Shown here one piece after another: positions 55,661 through 64,000 of a stretch of 64,000 nt of DNA. Origin of the DNA: Cellulomonas taurus (lineage in GTDB: Bacteria; Actinomycetota; Actinomycetes; Actinomycetales; Cellulomonadaceae); assembly GCF_012931845.1 (NCBI RefSeq), contig NZ_CP051884.1:2790001-2854000 (forward strand), in the 5' to 3' direction. How positions within the stretch are numbered: the first letter of the stretch is position 1; each line of letters starts with the position of its first letter. A program made the translations under genes and the position numbers. The notes under the pieces are model-generated. The model had not been told where the DNA came from. It searched no databases and saw nothing but the letters and a program-made list of their open reading frames with translations.

Positions 55661-56821
55661 TCAGGCGGCTGTCGTGGCGTCGCGGAGTGCCTTGCGGGCA
55701 GCCGCGGGAGTGGTGGGGACGTCCTCGGGGGCCACGGAGCCACCGGGGATGGTGTGCTTGCCCATCGCCGCACCGCGGCGCTTGAGCTGCATGACGAAGG
55801 CGAGCACCCGCGCGACGGCGGTGAACAGATAGGTCGGGATCTCCTGGTCGATCTCGCAGGCGGCGTGCAGGGCACGGGCCAGCGGGATGTCCTCGATCAT
55901 CGGGACCTGCTGCTCGGTGGCCCGCTCACGGATCTTGGCGGCGACCGCGCCCGCACCCTTGGCGACCAGGCGGGGCGCCCCGGTGCCGGGCTGGTAGCGC
56001 AGGGCGACGGCGACGTGGGTCGGGTTGACGATCACGACATCGGCGTCGGCGACGGCGGACATCATCCGGTTGCGGGACATCGCCATCTGCTTGGACCGGA
56101 TCTGGCCCTTGACCAGGGGGTCGCCCTCGGTGCGCTTGTTCTCCTCCTTCAGCTCCTGCTTGGACATCCGGGTGTGCTGGCGGTTGCGGCGGATCACGAC
56201 GATCACGTCGATCACCGCGAGCAGCACACCGGCGGCGATGCCGAGCCGGAGCAGCTGGGTCATGCCGTCACCGGCGACGCCCAGGATGTGCGGGAGCGGG
56301 ATGCTGCCCGAGACCATCAGCTTCGGCAGCAGGCCCTGGACCACGCTGTAGAGCACGACGCCGACCACCAGGGTCTTCATCAGCGTCTTCGCGCCCTCCC
56401 ACCAGGACTGCTTGCCGAACAGCCGCTTCACCCCGTTGACCGGGTTGAACTGCTGGACCTGCGGCTTGAACTTCTTCACGTGCACGCCGCCCTGGGCGAC
56501 GGCGGTGATCAGCACGGCCAGCACGACGACGACGAACATCGGGGTCAGGGTGCCGATGATGGTGCCCAGCCCGTCGAAGAGCAGCTGGGTGACGGTCCCC
56601 GCGTCCGGGTCGGCGATGGCGTCCGAGACGGCGCTCATCTGCTCCCGGGCAGCCTGCGAGGCGTTGTTGGCGACCATCGGCAGGGTGATCGCGGCGGCGG
56701 CGAGGCCGATCCAGGCGGACAGGTCGGTGGACCGGGAGAGCTTGCCCTCCTTGTGCACCTCCTTCATCCGCTGGGCGGATGCCTTCTCGGTCTTCTCCCC
56801 CGAGTCCTTGCCGCCGCTCAT
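55661..56821 (-). CDS. flhB: Flagellar export switch protein FlhB
   Basis: A 386-residue protein with four membrane helices and a cytosolic domain. The self-cleavage motif NPTH is at residues 266-269 (VIVNPTHVAVALRYQPG). The start at 56821 (MSGGKDSGEKTEKASAQRM) overlaps fliR by 4 nt; the longer frame upstream runs through fliR in another reading. It switches export from hook to filament proteins. Confidence 0.97.
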   Translation of the reverse strand: MSGGKDSGEKTEKASAQRMKEVHKEGKLSRSTDLSAWIGLAAAAITLPMVANNASQAAREQMSAVSDAIADPDAGTVTQLLFDGLGTIIGTLTPMFVVVVLAVLITAVAQGGVHVKKFKPQVQQFNPVNGVKRLFGKQSWWEGAKTLMKTLVVGVVLYSVVQGLLPKLMVSGSIPLPHILGVAGDGMTQLLRLGIAAGVLLAVIDVIVVIRRNRQHTRMSKQELKEENKRTEGDPLVKGQIRSKQMAMSRNRMMSAVADADVVIVNPTHVAVALRYQPGTGAPRLVAKGAGAVAAKIRERATEQQVPMIEDIPLARALHAACEIDQEIPTYLFTAVARVLAFVMQLKRRGAAMGKHTIPGGSVAPEDVPTTPAAARKALRDATTAA

Positions 56822-57576
56822 CCCGCCACTCCGAGCAGGGTCTCGACCGCGTCGTTGGCCAGGCCGTTGATCACGCCCGGCATCGCCAGGTACACGAAGC
56901 CGGCGAAGGTGACGGTCATCAAGATCTTCAGCGGGAAACCGAGCGCGAAGGCGTTCAGCGCCGGCGACACCCGGGTCAGCAGGCCGAGGCCGACATCGGT
57001 CAGGAACAGCACGGCCAGCAGCGGGCCCGCGATCTGCAGGGCGGCCAGGAACATGTCGCCGATCCCGGTCGTCACCGCGGAGGCCATCTGGGCCAGGTCC
57101 AGCGAGGAGCCGAGCGGCAGCGCGTCGAACGAGCGGGCCATCCCGGCGATCAGCACGCCGTAGCCACCGGAGGCGAACAGCAGCGCCAGCGCGGTCCACT
57201 GGTAGAGCTTGCCGAACTGCGCGCCGGAGGTCTGGCTCATCGGGTCGAAGGCCTGCGCCAGCTGGAAGCCGCCGAACAGGTCGATCAGCCCACCGGCCGC
57301 CTGCACCGCGCTGAACACCATCGACACCAGGAAGCCCAGGCCGCCGCCGATCACCACCTGCATGACCAGCTCCCCGAGGAACTGACCGGTGGTGGCGATC
57401 TCGTGCTGCTCCAGCCGGGGCAGCACCGCCAGCGCGAGACCGACCGACAGCATCGCCTTGACCCGGCCGGGGATGCCACGGTGGGCGAACGGCGGGGCGA
57501 TGACCAGGAACGCGGCGAACCGCACCCCGGCCAGCATGGCGGTCTGCACGGCGGCCAGCGACAGCGTGACGTCCAT
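56818..57576 (-). CDS. fliR: Flagellar export protein FliR
   Basis: A 252-residue integral membrane protein starting MDVTLSLAAVQTAMLAGVRF. Five to six hydrophobic segments are visible, with FGGFQLAQAFDPMSQTSGAQ in the middle as in FliR of other bacteria. It forms the export channel with FliP and FliQ. Its start overlaps fliQ by one base. Confidence 0.96.
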   Translation of the reverse strand: MDVTLSLAAVQTAMLAGVRFAAFLVIAPPFAHRGIPGRVKAMLSVGLALAVLPRLEQHEIATTGQFLGELVMQVVIGGGLGFLVSMVFSAVQAAGGLIDLFGGFQLAQAFDPMSQTSGAQFGKLYQWTALALLFASGGYGVLIAGMARSFDALPLGSSLDLAQMASAVTTGIGDMFLAALQIAGPLLAVLFLTDVGLGLLTRVSPALNAFALGFPLKILMTVTFAGFVYLAMPGVINGLANDAVETLLGVAG

Positions 57577-57845
57577 CAGCCCAGCAGCTCCGGGATCTGG
57601 CCGAACAGCTGGCTGGTGAAGGTCACCATCTCCGCGATCATCCAGTGCCCGCAGACCAGCAGGGCCACGGCCGCACCGATCGCCTTGGGCACGAAGGACA
57701 GCGTGACCTCCTGGATCTGGGTCACCGACTGCACCAGGGAGACGGCGAACCCGATCACCAGGGCGGTGATCAGCACCGGGGCGGAGAGCTTGGCGGCGAC
57801 GATCAGGGCGTCCAGGCCGATGTCGAGGACGGCGGAGGTATCCAT
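57576..57845 (-). CDS. fliQ: Flagellar export protein FliQ
   Basis: An 89-residue protein with two membrane helices and the family segment VSLVQSVTQIQEVTLSFVPK. It overlaps fliP and fliR by one base each. The length is the family norm. Confidence 0.96.
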   Translation of the reverse strand: MDTSAVLDIGLDALIVAAKLSAPVLITALVIGFAVSLVQSVTQIQEVTLSFVPKAIGAAVALLVCGHWMIAEMVTFTSQLFGQIPELLG

Positions 57846-58717
57846 CAGCCACCACCCGTCGCGGCGCCGATCAGGGCGGTGACGATCAGTCCCCAGCCGT
57901 CGACCAGCACGAACAGCAGCAGCTTGAACGGCAGCGACACCATCACCGGCGGCAGCATCATCATGCCCATGCTCATCAGCACCGAGGAGACGACCAGGTC
58001 GATCACCAGGAACGGGATGAAGATGACGAAGCCGATGATGAACGCGGACCGCAGCTCGGAGAGCATGAAGGCCGGGATCAGGGTCAGCATCGGCACGGTG
58101 TCCGGCGACTCCGGGTTCGCCTGGTCGGCGGCCCGGGTGATCAGCGCCAGGTCCTCCTGGCGGGTGTGCCCCAGCATGTAGTCGCGCAGCGGCGCGGAGC
58201 CCGCGTCGATGGCCTGCTGGAAGTCCAGGGTGCCGTCCAGGTAGGGCTGGACACCGAGGTCGTTGACCTGGCTGAGCACCGGCGCCATCACGAACAGGGA
58301 CAGGAACAGCGCGAGCCCGGCGATCACCTGGTTCGGCGGGACGCCCTGCAGTCCGAGGGCGTTCCGGGTCAGGGACAGCACCACGAAGATCTTGGTGAAC
58401 GCGGTCATCATCAGCAGCAGCGAGGGCGCGATGGACAACAGCGTGATGCCGATCAGCACCACCACGGAGCTGGACGGCGTGCCGTTCACCCCGTTGACCG
58501 ACACCGAGACCTGGCCGGTGCCCGGGTCGGTGGGCAGAGCCGGGGCCGCGGGGGCGGCCGGGTCGGCGGGCGGCACCGGGGCGGCGTGACCGGCGGTGGC
58601 CGCCAGGGTCAGCAGCAGCAGGGCGACCAGCAGGGCACCGGCGGCGATCAGGACCAGGCGCGGGGCGCGACGACGGGCGGCGATCCGCAGCTCACCGGTC
58701 AGGACGGTGGCGCTCAT
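57845..58717 (-). CDS. fliP: Flagellar export protein FliP
   Basis: A 290-residue membrane protein. An N-terminal hydrophobic signal (VLIAAGALLVALLLLTLAAT) is followed by a Pro/Ala linker and the conserved core: LTRNALGLQGVPPNQVIAGL and, near the end, MMMLPPVMVSLPFKLLLFVL. The start at 58717 (MSATVLTGELRIAARRRAP) overlaps fliO by 4 nt; the frame runs further but is not FliP. Confidence 0.96.
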   Translation of the reverse strand: MSATVLTGELRIAARRRAPRLVLIAAGALLVALLLLTLAATAGHAAPVPPADPAAPAAPALPTDPGTGQVSVSVNGVNGTPSSSVVVLIGITLLSIAPSLLLMMTAFTKIFVVLSLTRNALGLQGVPPNQVIAGLALFLSLFVMAPVLSQVNDLGVQPYLDGTLDFQQAIDAGSAPLRDYMLGHTRQEDLALITRAADQANPESPDTVPMLTLIPAFMLSELRSAFIIGFVIFIPFLVIDLVVSSVLMSMGMMMLPPVMVSLPFKLLLFVLVDGWGLIVTALIGAATGGG

Positions 58718-59460
58718 CGCCGCACCGTCCGCTCCCGCAGGGCGGAGACCGCCTGCTTCCAGGTGGACGGCGCCAGGATCGAGCCGTCCAGGGATCCACC
58801 GCTGGCGGCGACCGGAGCCGGGGAGCTGTCCAGGTCGACGTCGGCGAGCTGGGAACCGGCCAGACCGGGGATGGCCCGGTGCTCGCCGGCCGAGCGCTGG
58901 GCGGGGACCGCGGACGGCATCAGCCGGGCGGCACTGGTCAGCGCGGAGTTCGCCGCCACCAGGGCCACGGCGGCCGCGGTGGTCGGGTCGGTGCCGACGG
59001 CGGCGGTCGCCGGAGCATCCGACTCGGCCTGCGCGGCGGCCAACGTCTGCGCGAAGTCGGCCGAGGGCACGGGGGCACCGGCCGGTGCGGCCTCGACGGT
59101 CGGTACCGGCCCCGGCTTGCGCCAGGAGAACAGCGGCTTGTCCAGCCGACCCCGCACGGTGACGGGCGCGGTGACGGGCTCGGTGACGGCAGCGGCGTCC
59201 TCCGCCTCGACCGAGTCCAGCTCGCTCAGCATGGTGACCTGCTGCTCGCCGAAGCCGACCAGCAGCCGACGCTCGCCGATCGCCAGCACCGCGACGCCGG
59301 CGTGCCGGCCCAGGGCCTGACGACCGACCACCTCGATGGCGGGTCCGGCGGCGCGACGGCCGGCCTTGCCCCACCCGGCCTTGCGTGCCACGACCCAGAT
59401 CAGGCCGAGCACGCAGGCCAGCGCCAGCGCGGTCCGCGCGGCGAGCACCAGTGTGTCCAT
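58714..59460 (-). CDS. fliO: Flagellar biosynthesis protein FliO
   Basis: A 248-residue protein. The first 70 residues hold one membrane helix (ALALACVLGLIWVVARK) and the FliO core (EVVGRQALGRHAGVAVLAIG plus ERRLLVGFGEQQVTMLSELD). The remaining 150 residues are an Ala/Pro-rich low-complexity tail. FliO assists FliP assembly and is variable. It lies 8 nt after fliN and overlaps fliP. Confidence 0.88.
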   Translation of the reverse strand: MDTLVLAARTALALACVLGLIWVVARKAGWGKAGRRAAGPAIEVVGRQALGRHAGVAVLAIGERRLLVGFGEQQVTMLSELDSVEAEDAAAVTEPVTAPVTVRGRLDKPLFSWRKPGPVPTVEAAPAGAPVPSADFAQTLAAAQAESDAPATAAVGTDPTTAAAVALVAANSALTSAARLMPSAVPAQRSAGEHRAIPGLAGSQLADVDLDSSPAPVAASGGSLDGSILAPSTWKQAVSALRERTVRR

Positions 59461-59468
59461 GAGTGAGC

Positions 59469-60182
59469 TCAGCCCTGCGTCTCGTCGCCGCGGGCGATCT
59501 CGGTGATCCGGATGCCGAACTCCTCGTCGATCACGACGACCTCGCCGCGGGCGATCAGCTTGCCGTTCACCATCACGTCGGCCGGGCTGCCCGCGGCACG
59601 GTCCAGCTCCAGCACGGCGCCCGGGGTGAGCTCCAGCACCTGGCGGACCGGCAACTTGGTGCGGCCCAGCTCGGCGGTGAGGGTCATCTCCACGTCGTAG
59701 AGCACGTTGAGGCTGGCGCGCTGGGTGGGGACGCCGCCGGCCTGGGCGGTCGGCTCGGCGCGCAGCCGCAGCGCGAACCACGCCTGGGCGCTGCCGTCCT
59801 CACCGGTCAGGGCCACCAGGGACGCGTCGGGGGCGAGCGCGGCGGACACCGGCTCGGTCCGGGCGGACTCCAGGACACCGGCACCCAGCTCGGCGACCGC
59901 CGCCTCCAGGGCGGGGCGCAGCGCGTCGGCCAGATCCAGCGGCGTGCCGTCCGGCGCACCGGCGATCAGGGCGTCCCGCACCGCCTGGTCCGCGACCAGC
60001 AGCACATCGGCGCTGTTCGGCCCGACGAAGCTGGCGACCACGGCGACCGCGTCCGCGGCCGGGGCCTGCCCGGCAGGGGCGGCGGCCGGGGTCAGCGGGG
60101 TGGCGGCGGGCAGCAGGCGGGCGGCGGCGGCCGCGGCGGACAGGGCGACCGCTGCGGTGTCGGCGATGGTCTGGGCGTTCAT
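59469..60182 (-). CDS. fliN: Flagellar motor switch protein FliN
   Basis: A 237-residue protein, longer than the 130-residue E. coli FliN. The C-terminal SpoA domain is typical: LYDVEMTLTAELGRTKLPVR, GAVLELDRAAGSPADVMVNG and the end GEVVVIDEEFGIRITEI. The N-terminal 140 residues are Ala-rich and resemble the FliY-like extension of Gram-positives, but I see no CheC-type phosphatase motif. It starts on the last base of fliM. Confidence 0.95.
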   Translation of the reverse strand: MNAQTIADTAAVALSAAAAAARLLPAATPLTPAAAPAGQAPAADAVAVVASFVGPNSADVLLVADQAVRDALIAGAPDGTPLDLADALRPALEAAVAELGAGVLESARTEPVSAALAPDASLVALTGEDGSAQAWFALRLRAEPTAQAGGVPTQRASLNVLYDVEMTLTAELGRTKLPVRQVLELTPGAVLELDRAAGSPADVMVNGKLIARGEVVVIDEEFGIRITEIARGDETQG

Positions 60183-61126
60183 CAGTGCTTCTCCTCGACG
60201 GTGACGACCATGCAGGCCAGGCGGGAACCGTTGTTCCCCGCGGCGGCTCGGGCCAGGACCACGCCGTCCACCACCACGTCAAGCGGCTGGGACGACGGGT
60301 GGGACAGGGGGATGACCTCGCCGACCGCCAGGTCCACGACCTGACGGGGGCGGACGGTGATCGGGGCGAACCGGACGGCGATCTCCACCGGCACGTCCTC
60401 GACGGCGGACTCCAGGTCGGCCACGGCGGTGTCGTGGGCACGCTGGTCCTCGTCGGAGCGGCCGGAGGTGCCGTCACCGGCGCGCACGGCGCCCAGCAGC
60501 AGCTCGGCCGGGAACATCACGGTGGCGACGTCCTCGCGCTCGCCGATCCGCAGGGTGAACCCCGCGACCAGCACCGCGTCCGAGGCGGGGACCACCTGGA
60601 CGAACTGCGGGTTGTACTGCACCGAGCGGAGGTTCACCTCCAGCGGGGTCAGCGCGGCGAACGCGTACCCGAGGTCGCCCAGGGTGGCCTGCATCAGGCC
60701 GCGCACCAGGGTGAACTCGATCTCGGTCAGCTCCCGCTCCTCGGCGTCACCGATGCCGGGGCCGCCGAGCAGGAAGTCGATCCAGTTCATCGTGGTGCTG
60801 AGCGGCAGTTGGACGACCGCGGTCTGCCGGGCTTGTTCGACGGAGCAGAGCATCATCGTCGTGGTGCCGGGCAACGAGCGGACGTACTCGTCGTAGGACG
60901 TCAGGGTCAGCTGGTCGAAGGTGACCTGAGCCATCGCGCGCAGCCGAGCGGTGAGCTGGTTGCCCCACTGCCGGGCGAAGGTCTCGAAGGCCATCTCCAG
61001 CACCCGGGCGTGCTCGCGGGCCATCGTCATGGGCCGACGGAAGTCGTAGGGCTCGGGGGCGTGCGTGCGCCGCCTGGAGCGTGCGGGGGTCTGCCCCGGG
61101 GTGTGGACCGTCACGCTGTCCCCCAT
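60182..61126 (-). CDS. fliM: Flagellar motor switch protein FliM
   Basis: A 314-residue C-ring protein. The middle CheC-like domain has the usual RQWGNQLTARLRAMAQVTFD, and the C-terminal SpoA domain includes RFAPITVRPRQVVDLAVGEV. The N-terminal CheY-binding segment is short and not clear. It lies 160 nt after fliL, the widest gap in this run, with a small stem-loop there. Confidence 0.96.
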   Translation of the reverse strand: MGDSVTVHTPGQTPARSRRRTHAPEPYDFRRPMTMAREHARVLEMAFETFARQWGNQLTARLRAMAQVTFDQLTLTSYDEYVRSLPGTTTMMLCSVEQARQTAVVQLPLSTTMNWIDFLLGGPGIGDAEERELTEIEFTLVRGLMQATLGDLGYAFAALTPLEVNLRSVQYNPQFVQVVPASDAVLVAGFTLRIGEREDVATVMFPAELLLGAVRAGDGTSGRSDEDQRAHDTAVADLESAVEDVPVEIAVRFAPITVRPRQVVDLAVGEVIPLSHPSSQPLDVVVDGVVLARAAAGNNGSRLACMVVTVEEKH

Positions 61127-61286
61127 CGGCCCGGGTGCGGGCGTGTTGAGGGGTCGTCGGCATGAGTCCGCAAGGTCGTCCGGTTCATCCGGGAACGTCC
61201 TGCCGATCCACGGCTCCCGCCCTCCATGGGTGGGTCGTGCTCCGTGGCGATGTGGCGCCCTCCATGGCGCCGCGACTGCTGTGGTG

Positions 61287-61817
61287 CTACTGCGTCACGT
61301 AGTTGGTGAAGTTCACCTCCAGCACCGTGTCGTGGTACCCGTCGTTGAGCTGGGCCAGGAACTGGTCCTTCAACGCGACCCGGCTGTCGGTGCCGGAGAC
61401 CTCGGCCACGGTGCGGCCGGAGTACAGCTCGATGGCGGTGTCGATCGCCTTGGAGGTGTCGATCCCGCCCTCGCCCTCACCCTCGCCCGCCGCCGCGTCC
61501 GCGGTCATCTGCATGGCGAAGCCCAGACGCAGGTAGTGCCCGTCGGCGAGGTTCAGGCTGATCGGTTCGACCGTCAGCACCTCGCCCGGCTCCGGCTCCG
61601 GCTCGGCCGCCGGTTCGCCCGATCCACCGGGCTTGAGCAGGAAGAAGTAGGCAGCCGCGCCACCGACCACGATCACCAGAGCGGCGATGATGATGAGCAG
61701 CTTCTTGGACTTCTTCTTCGGCTCCTCGGCGGCCGGCTCCTCCTTGGCGGGGCTCCCGCCGATCTTGCCGCCGCCGATCTTCTGGCCGCCGCCGATCACA
61801 CGCTGTTCGATGGGCAT
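61287..61817 (-). CDS. fliL: Flagellar basal body-associated protein FliL
   Basis: A 176-residue single-pass membrane protein. A basic, Lys-rich segment (PKKKSKK) precedes the helix LLIIIAALVIVVGGAAAYFF. The extracytoplasmic domain ends with LLDFTNYV-like NFTNYVTQ. It supports the stator under load in other bacteria. It lies 1 nt after motB. Confidence 0.93.
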   Translation of the reverse strand: MPIEQRVIGGGQKIGGGKIGGSPAKEEPAAEEPKKKSKKLLIIIAALVIVVGGAAAYFFLLKPGGSGEPAAEPEPEPGEVLTVEPISLNLADGHYLRLGFAMQMTADAAAGEGEGEGGIDTSKAIDTAIELYSGRTVAEVSGTDSRVALKDQFLAQLNDGYHDTVLEVNFTNYVTQ

Positions 61818-61818
61818 C

Positions 61819-62724
61819 TCACCCCTCCGTTCCGTCGGCCGCCACGGTGGGCAGCAGGGCGCGCACCGTCTCCGGCGCCGCGCTGAGGATCACGATGTCG
61901 ACCCGCCGGTTGGCGGTCATGGCGTCGTCGCCCGTCCCCAGGACCAGGGGGCGGGTGTCGCCGAACCCGGTGGCCTGGCCCCGGGCTCCGGGGAGTCCGT
62001 CGTTCTCCACCAGGCGCCGGAGCACCTGGGTGGCACGGTCGGACGAGAGCTCCCAGTTGGTCGGGTAGCGGCCGGACACCGGGATGGTGTTGGCGTGCCC
62101 CTCGACCGCGATCTGTTCGTTCAGGCCCACCAGGGTCGGCGCCGCGTTGTCCAGCACCGCCTGCGCCGTGGGCGTCAGCTGGGCGGAGGCCGGGGCGAAG
62201 AACACGTCGTCCGCGACCAGGCCGAGCACCAGGCCCCGCTCGTCGATCCGGAACCGCACGGTCCCGTCCAGGCCCTGGGCGGCCAGTGCGGCGGTGATCT
62301 TCGCCTTGACCTCCTCCAGGTGCGCGGCCTCGGCCTGGGCCGCTGCCAGGGTCGCGGCGTCCACCTGGGCGGCCGGATCCGGGTTGGTCGCCGGGTCGGC
62401 GGCCTGCATGCCCAGCCCCTCGTCGGCGTCCACCACGCCGGCGGTGCCGACATCGGGGGCGTCCGCCGCGGCGGAGGTGCCGTCCATGATCCCCTCGGAC
62501 CCGTCCAGCACCGACTGGTTCACCGACCCGTCGCCGAAGCCCGCCGCCAGCGATGCCTTCAGCTGGACGTACTTCTCCTGGTCGACTTGGGAGATCGCGA
62601 ACAACACGATGAACAGCGCCATCAGCACCGTGATCATGTCGGAGTAGGACACCAGCCACCGCTCGTGGTTGACGTGCTCCTCCTCCTCGTGGCCGCGACG
62701 GCGACCCTTGGCGGTGGTGCTCAT
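61819..62724 (-). CDS. motB: Flagellar motor protein MotB
   Basis: A 301-residue stator protein. Its single membrane helix begins WLVSYSDMITVLMALFIVLF with the proton-binding Asp29. The OmpA-like peptidoglycan-binding domain contains VEGHANTIPVSGRYPTNWELS and NRRVDIVILS. A long linker separates the two. It overlaps motA by 4 nt. Asp29 favours proton rather than sodium drive only weakly. Confidence 0.96.
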   Translation of the reverse strand: MSTTAKGRRRGHEEEEHVNHERWLVSYSDMITVLMALFIVLFAISQVDQEKYVQLKASLAAGFGDGSVNQSVLDGSEGIMDGTSAAADAPDVGTAGVVDADEGLGMQAADPATNPDPAAQVDAATLAAAQAEAAHLEEVKAKITAALAAQGLDGTVRFRIDERGLVLGLVADDVFFAPASAQLTPTAQAVLDNAAPTLVGLNEQIAVEGHANTIPVSGRYPTNWELSSDRATQVLRRLVENDGLPGARGQATGFGDTRPLVLGTGDDAMTANRRVDIVILSAAPETVRALLPTVAADGTEG

Positions 62725-63491
62725 GCCGCTTCCTTCGCGGCGGCCTGCTCGGGCAGCAGGCTGCGCAGCCGTTCACCGACCAGGCGCGGGTTCGCCCCGG
62801 CCTGCACGGCGAGCAGGCCCTCGAGGGTGACCTCCATCTGCTGGCACTCCAGGTCGGAGAACCGCTTGATCCGGGCGCCGATCGGCAGCCACACCACGTT
62901 CGCCGACAGGATGCCCCACAGGGTCGCGACGAAGGCGGCGGCGATCGAGTGGCCCAGGCTGGACGGGTCGGACAGGTTCTCCAGCACGTGCACCAGGGAG
63001 ATGACGGTGCCGATGATGCCGATGGTCGGCGCGTAGCCACCCATGTCGGCGAAGTACTTGGACCAGACCTTCTCCCGGGACCGCTTGGTGGCGATCTTGT
63101 CCTCCAGGATCAGCCGGAGGTCATCGGGGTCGGTGCCGTCGATCGCCGACTGCAGACCGCCGCGCAGGAACGGGTCGTCGATGTCCTTGGCGGCGTCCTC
63201 CAGCGCGAGCAGGCCCTCGCGACGCGCCCGGTCCGCCAGCGAGACCAGGGTGTCCACCGTGGTCGAGGGGTCCGGGATCTTGTTCATGAAGGCGCGCGGC
63301 ACGGCGGCGAAGGACGCGATGACGTCCTTGATCGTGTGCCCGGCGATCCCCACGCCGATCGTGCCCACCCACACCAGCAGCAGCGGTGCGGGCAGGAAGA
63401 TCGACATCGGGTCGGCGCCCTCCATGAGCAGCGCGCCGAAGATCGCGCCGAAGGCGACGACCAGACCGATGAAACCTGCGGGGTCCATCAA
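62721..63491 (-). CDS. motA: Flagellar motor protein MotA
   Basis: A 256-residue stator protein with four membrane helices. It begins MMDPAGFIGLVVAFGAIFGA and shows the cytosolic charged stretch between helices 2 and 3 and the final GILSANVVWLPIGARIK. With MotB it makes the ion channel that drives the motor. It overlaps flbD by 4 nt. Confidence 0.96.
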   Translation of the reverse strand: MMDPAGFIGLVVAFGAIFGALLMEGADPMSIFLPAPLLLVWVGTIGVGIAGHTIKDVIASFAAVPRAFMNKIPDPSTTVDTLVSLADRARREGLLALEDAAKDIDDPFLRGGLQSAIDGTDPDDLRLILEDKIATKRSREKVWSKYFADMGGYAPTIGIIGTVISLVHVLENLSDPSSLGHSIAAAFVATLWGILSANVVWLPIGARIKRFSDLECQQMEVTLEGLLAVQAGANPRLVGERLRSLLPEQAAAKEAA

Positions 63492-63805
63492 CGACTCCTG
63501 GGACGGAGGGGAACAGGGTCGGCGAGCGGGGTCGAATCCTCAGCGTCCTGGGCGTGGGCCGGTGCCGGGGTGTCCCGGACCAGCTCGACGGCAGGGGTCG
63601 GATCCGCCTGGATCTCCTGCGCTCGGGCCAGGAGCTGCGCGCGGTGCTCGTTGACCCGCGCGATCACCTCGACCATCGACTCGCGGACGATGTACTTCGT
63701 CCCGTCGATGAGGGTGAGGATGGTGTCCGGCGCGCTGTCGACGCGCTGGAGCAGGTCGGGGTTGACCCCGAACTGGGCCCCATTCAAGCGCGTCACGACG
63801 ATCAC
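63488..63805 (-). CDS. flbD: Flagellar FlbD family protein
   Basis: A 105-residue protein. The start is GTG at 63805: VIVVTRLNGAQFGVNPDLLQ is the family N-terminus, and an upstream frame extension of 26 codons is not conserved. The core is TILTLIDGTKYIVRESMVEV. About 50 Ala/Pro-rich residues follow. FlbD proteins are found next to flgE and motA in Gram-positives; their role is poorly known. It starts the minus-strand motA operon as seen here. Confidence 0.9.
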   Translation of the reverse strand: MIVVTRLNGAQFGVNPDLLQRVDSAPDTILTLIDGTKYIVRESMVEVIARVNEHRAQLLARAQEIQADPTPAVELVRDTPAPAHAQDAEDSTPLADPVPLRPRSR

Positions 63806-63894
63806 GGCCGTATCCCATCCCTGGTCTGTTGCACGAACTCGGCCCATCCGTGGGCCTTCGATACCTCCCCCATCGGCCGCCACGACCCATTCCT

Positions 63895-64000
<106 letters not shown>

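Noticed and set aside
61254..61280. GGCGCC repeat pair in the fliL-fliM gap
   Set aside because: The 6-bp arms are self-palindromic and expected by chance at this GC content; there is no sign of an operon end.

Overview
This window is a very GC-rich (roughly 70 percent by eye) chromosomal segment of a Gram-positive, flagellated actinomycete. The evidence is the gene order of the ribosomal, RNA polymerase and elongation-factor operons, TTG and GTG starts on rpoB, rpoC, secY and rpsL, a C4 zinc-binding S14, lipobox lipoproteins, and a complete flagellar export and motor operon. The Micrococcales, and Cellulomonas or its relatives in particular, fit best, but this is inference from gene content rather than a database match. 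Almost everything is on the minus strand; the exceptions are a small lipoprotein (18412), a DUF2625 protein (32059) and a large subtilisin-like protease (41180).

Region 1 (1-7319): a partial, secreted, giant surface protein lies downstream of map, followed (reading right to left in transcription order) by secY-adk-map. The surface gene sits where infA-rpmJ-rpsM would normally follow map. Region 2 (7320-17523): the S10 and spc operons as one run from rpsJ to rplO, ending in a 16-bp terminator. Region 3 (17524-19650): three small envelope genes. Region 4 (19655-24300): the str operon rpsL-rpsG-fusA-tuf with its own promoter and terminator. Region 5 (24300-34021): rpoB-rpoC, a convergent DUF2625 gene, and rplJ-rplL with an L10-type leader. 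Candidate promoters can be read for str, rpoB and rplJ.

Region 6 (34022-46699) is accessory: a GNAT acetyltransferase, a D-lactate-dehydrogenase-like FAD/FeS oxidoreductase, an OsmC peroxidase, two tandem paralogous D,D-carboxypeptidases, a divergent multidomain S8 protease and a stand-alone 5'-3' exonuclease. Intergenic DNA here carries short tandem arrays and REP-like inverted repeats. Region 7 (46918-63805) is the motility block: an MCP, cheA-cheW, csrA, and flbD-motA-motB-fliL-fliM-fliN-fliO-fliP-fliQ-fliR-flhB-flhA plus an FlhF-like gene, with mostly overlapping start and stop codons.

No CRISPR array, transposase, phage module or tRNA was found. The most interesting signals are regulatory or structural: a 25-nt element that is nearly identical in the S10 and str leaders, perfect hairpins at gene junctions inside essential operons (above all rpoB-rpoC), several intergenic arrays with a 31-bp period, an FlhF homologue without a P-loop, a lipoprotein phosphatase without its second catalytic His, and a 31-nt poly(C) tract at the right edge that may be a sequencing artefact.
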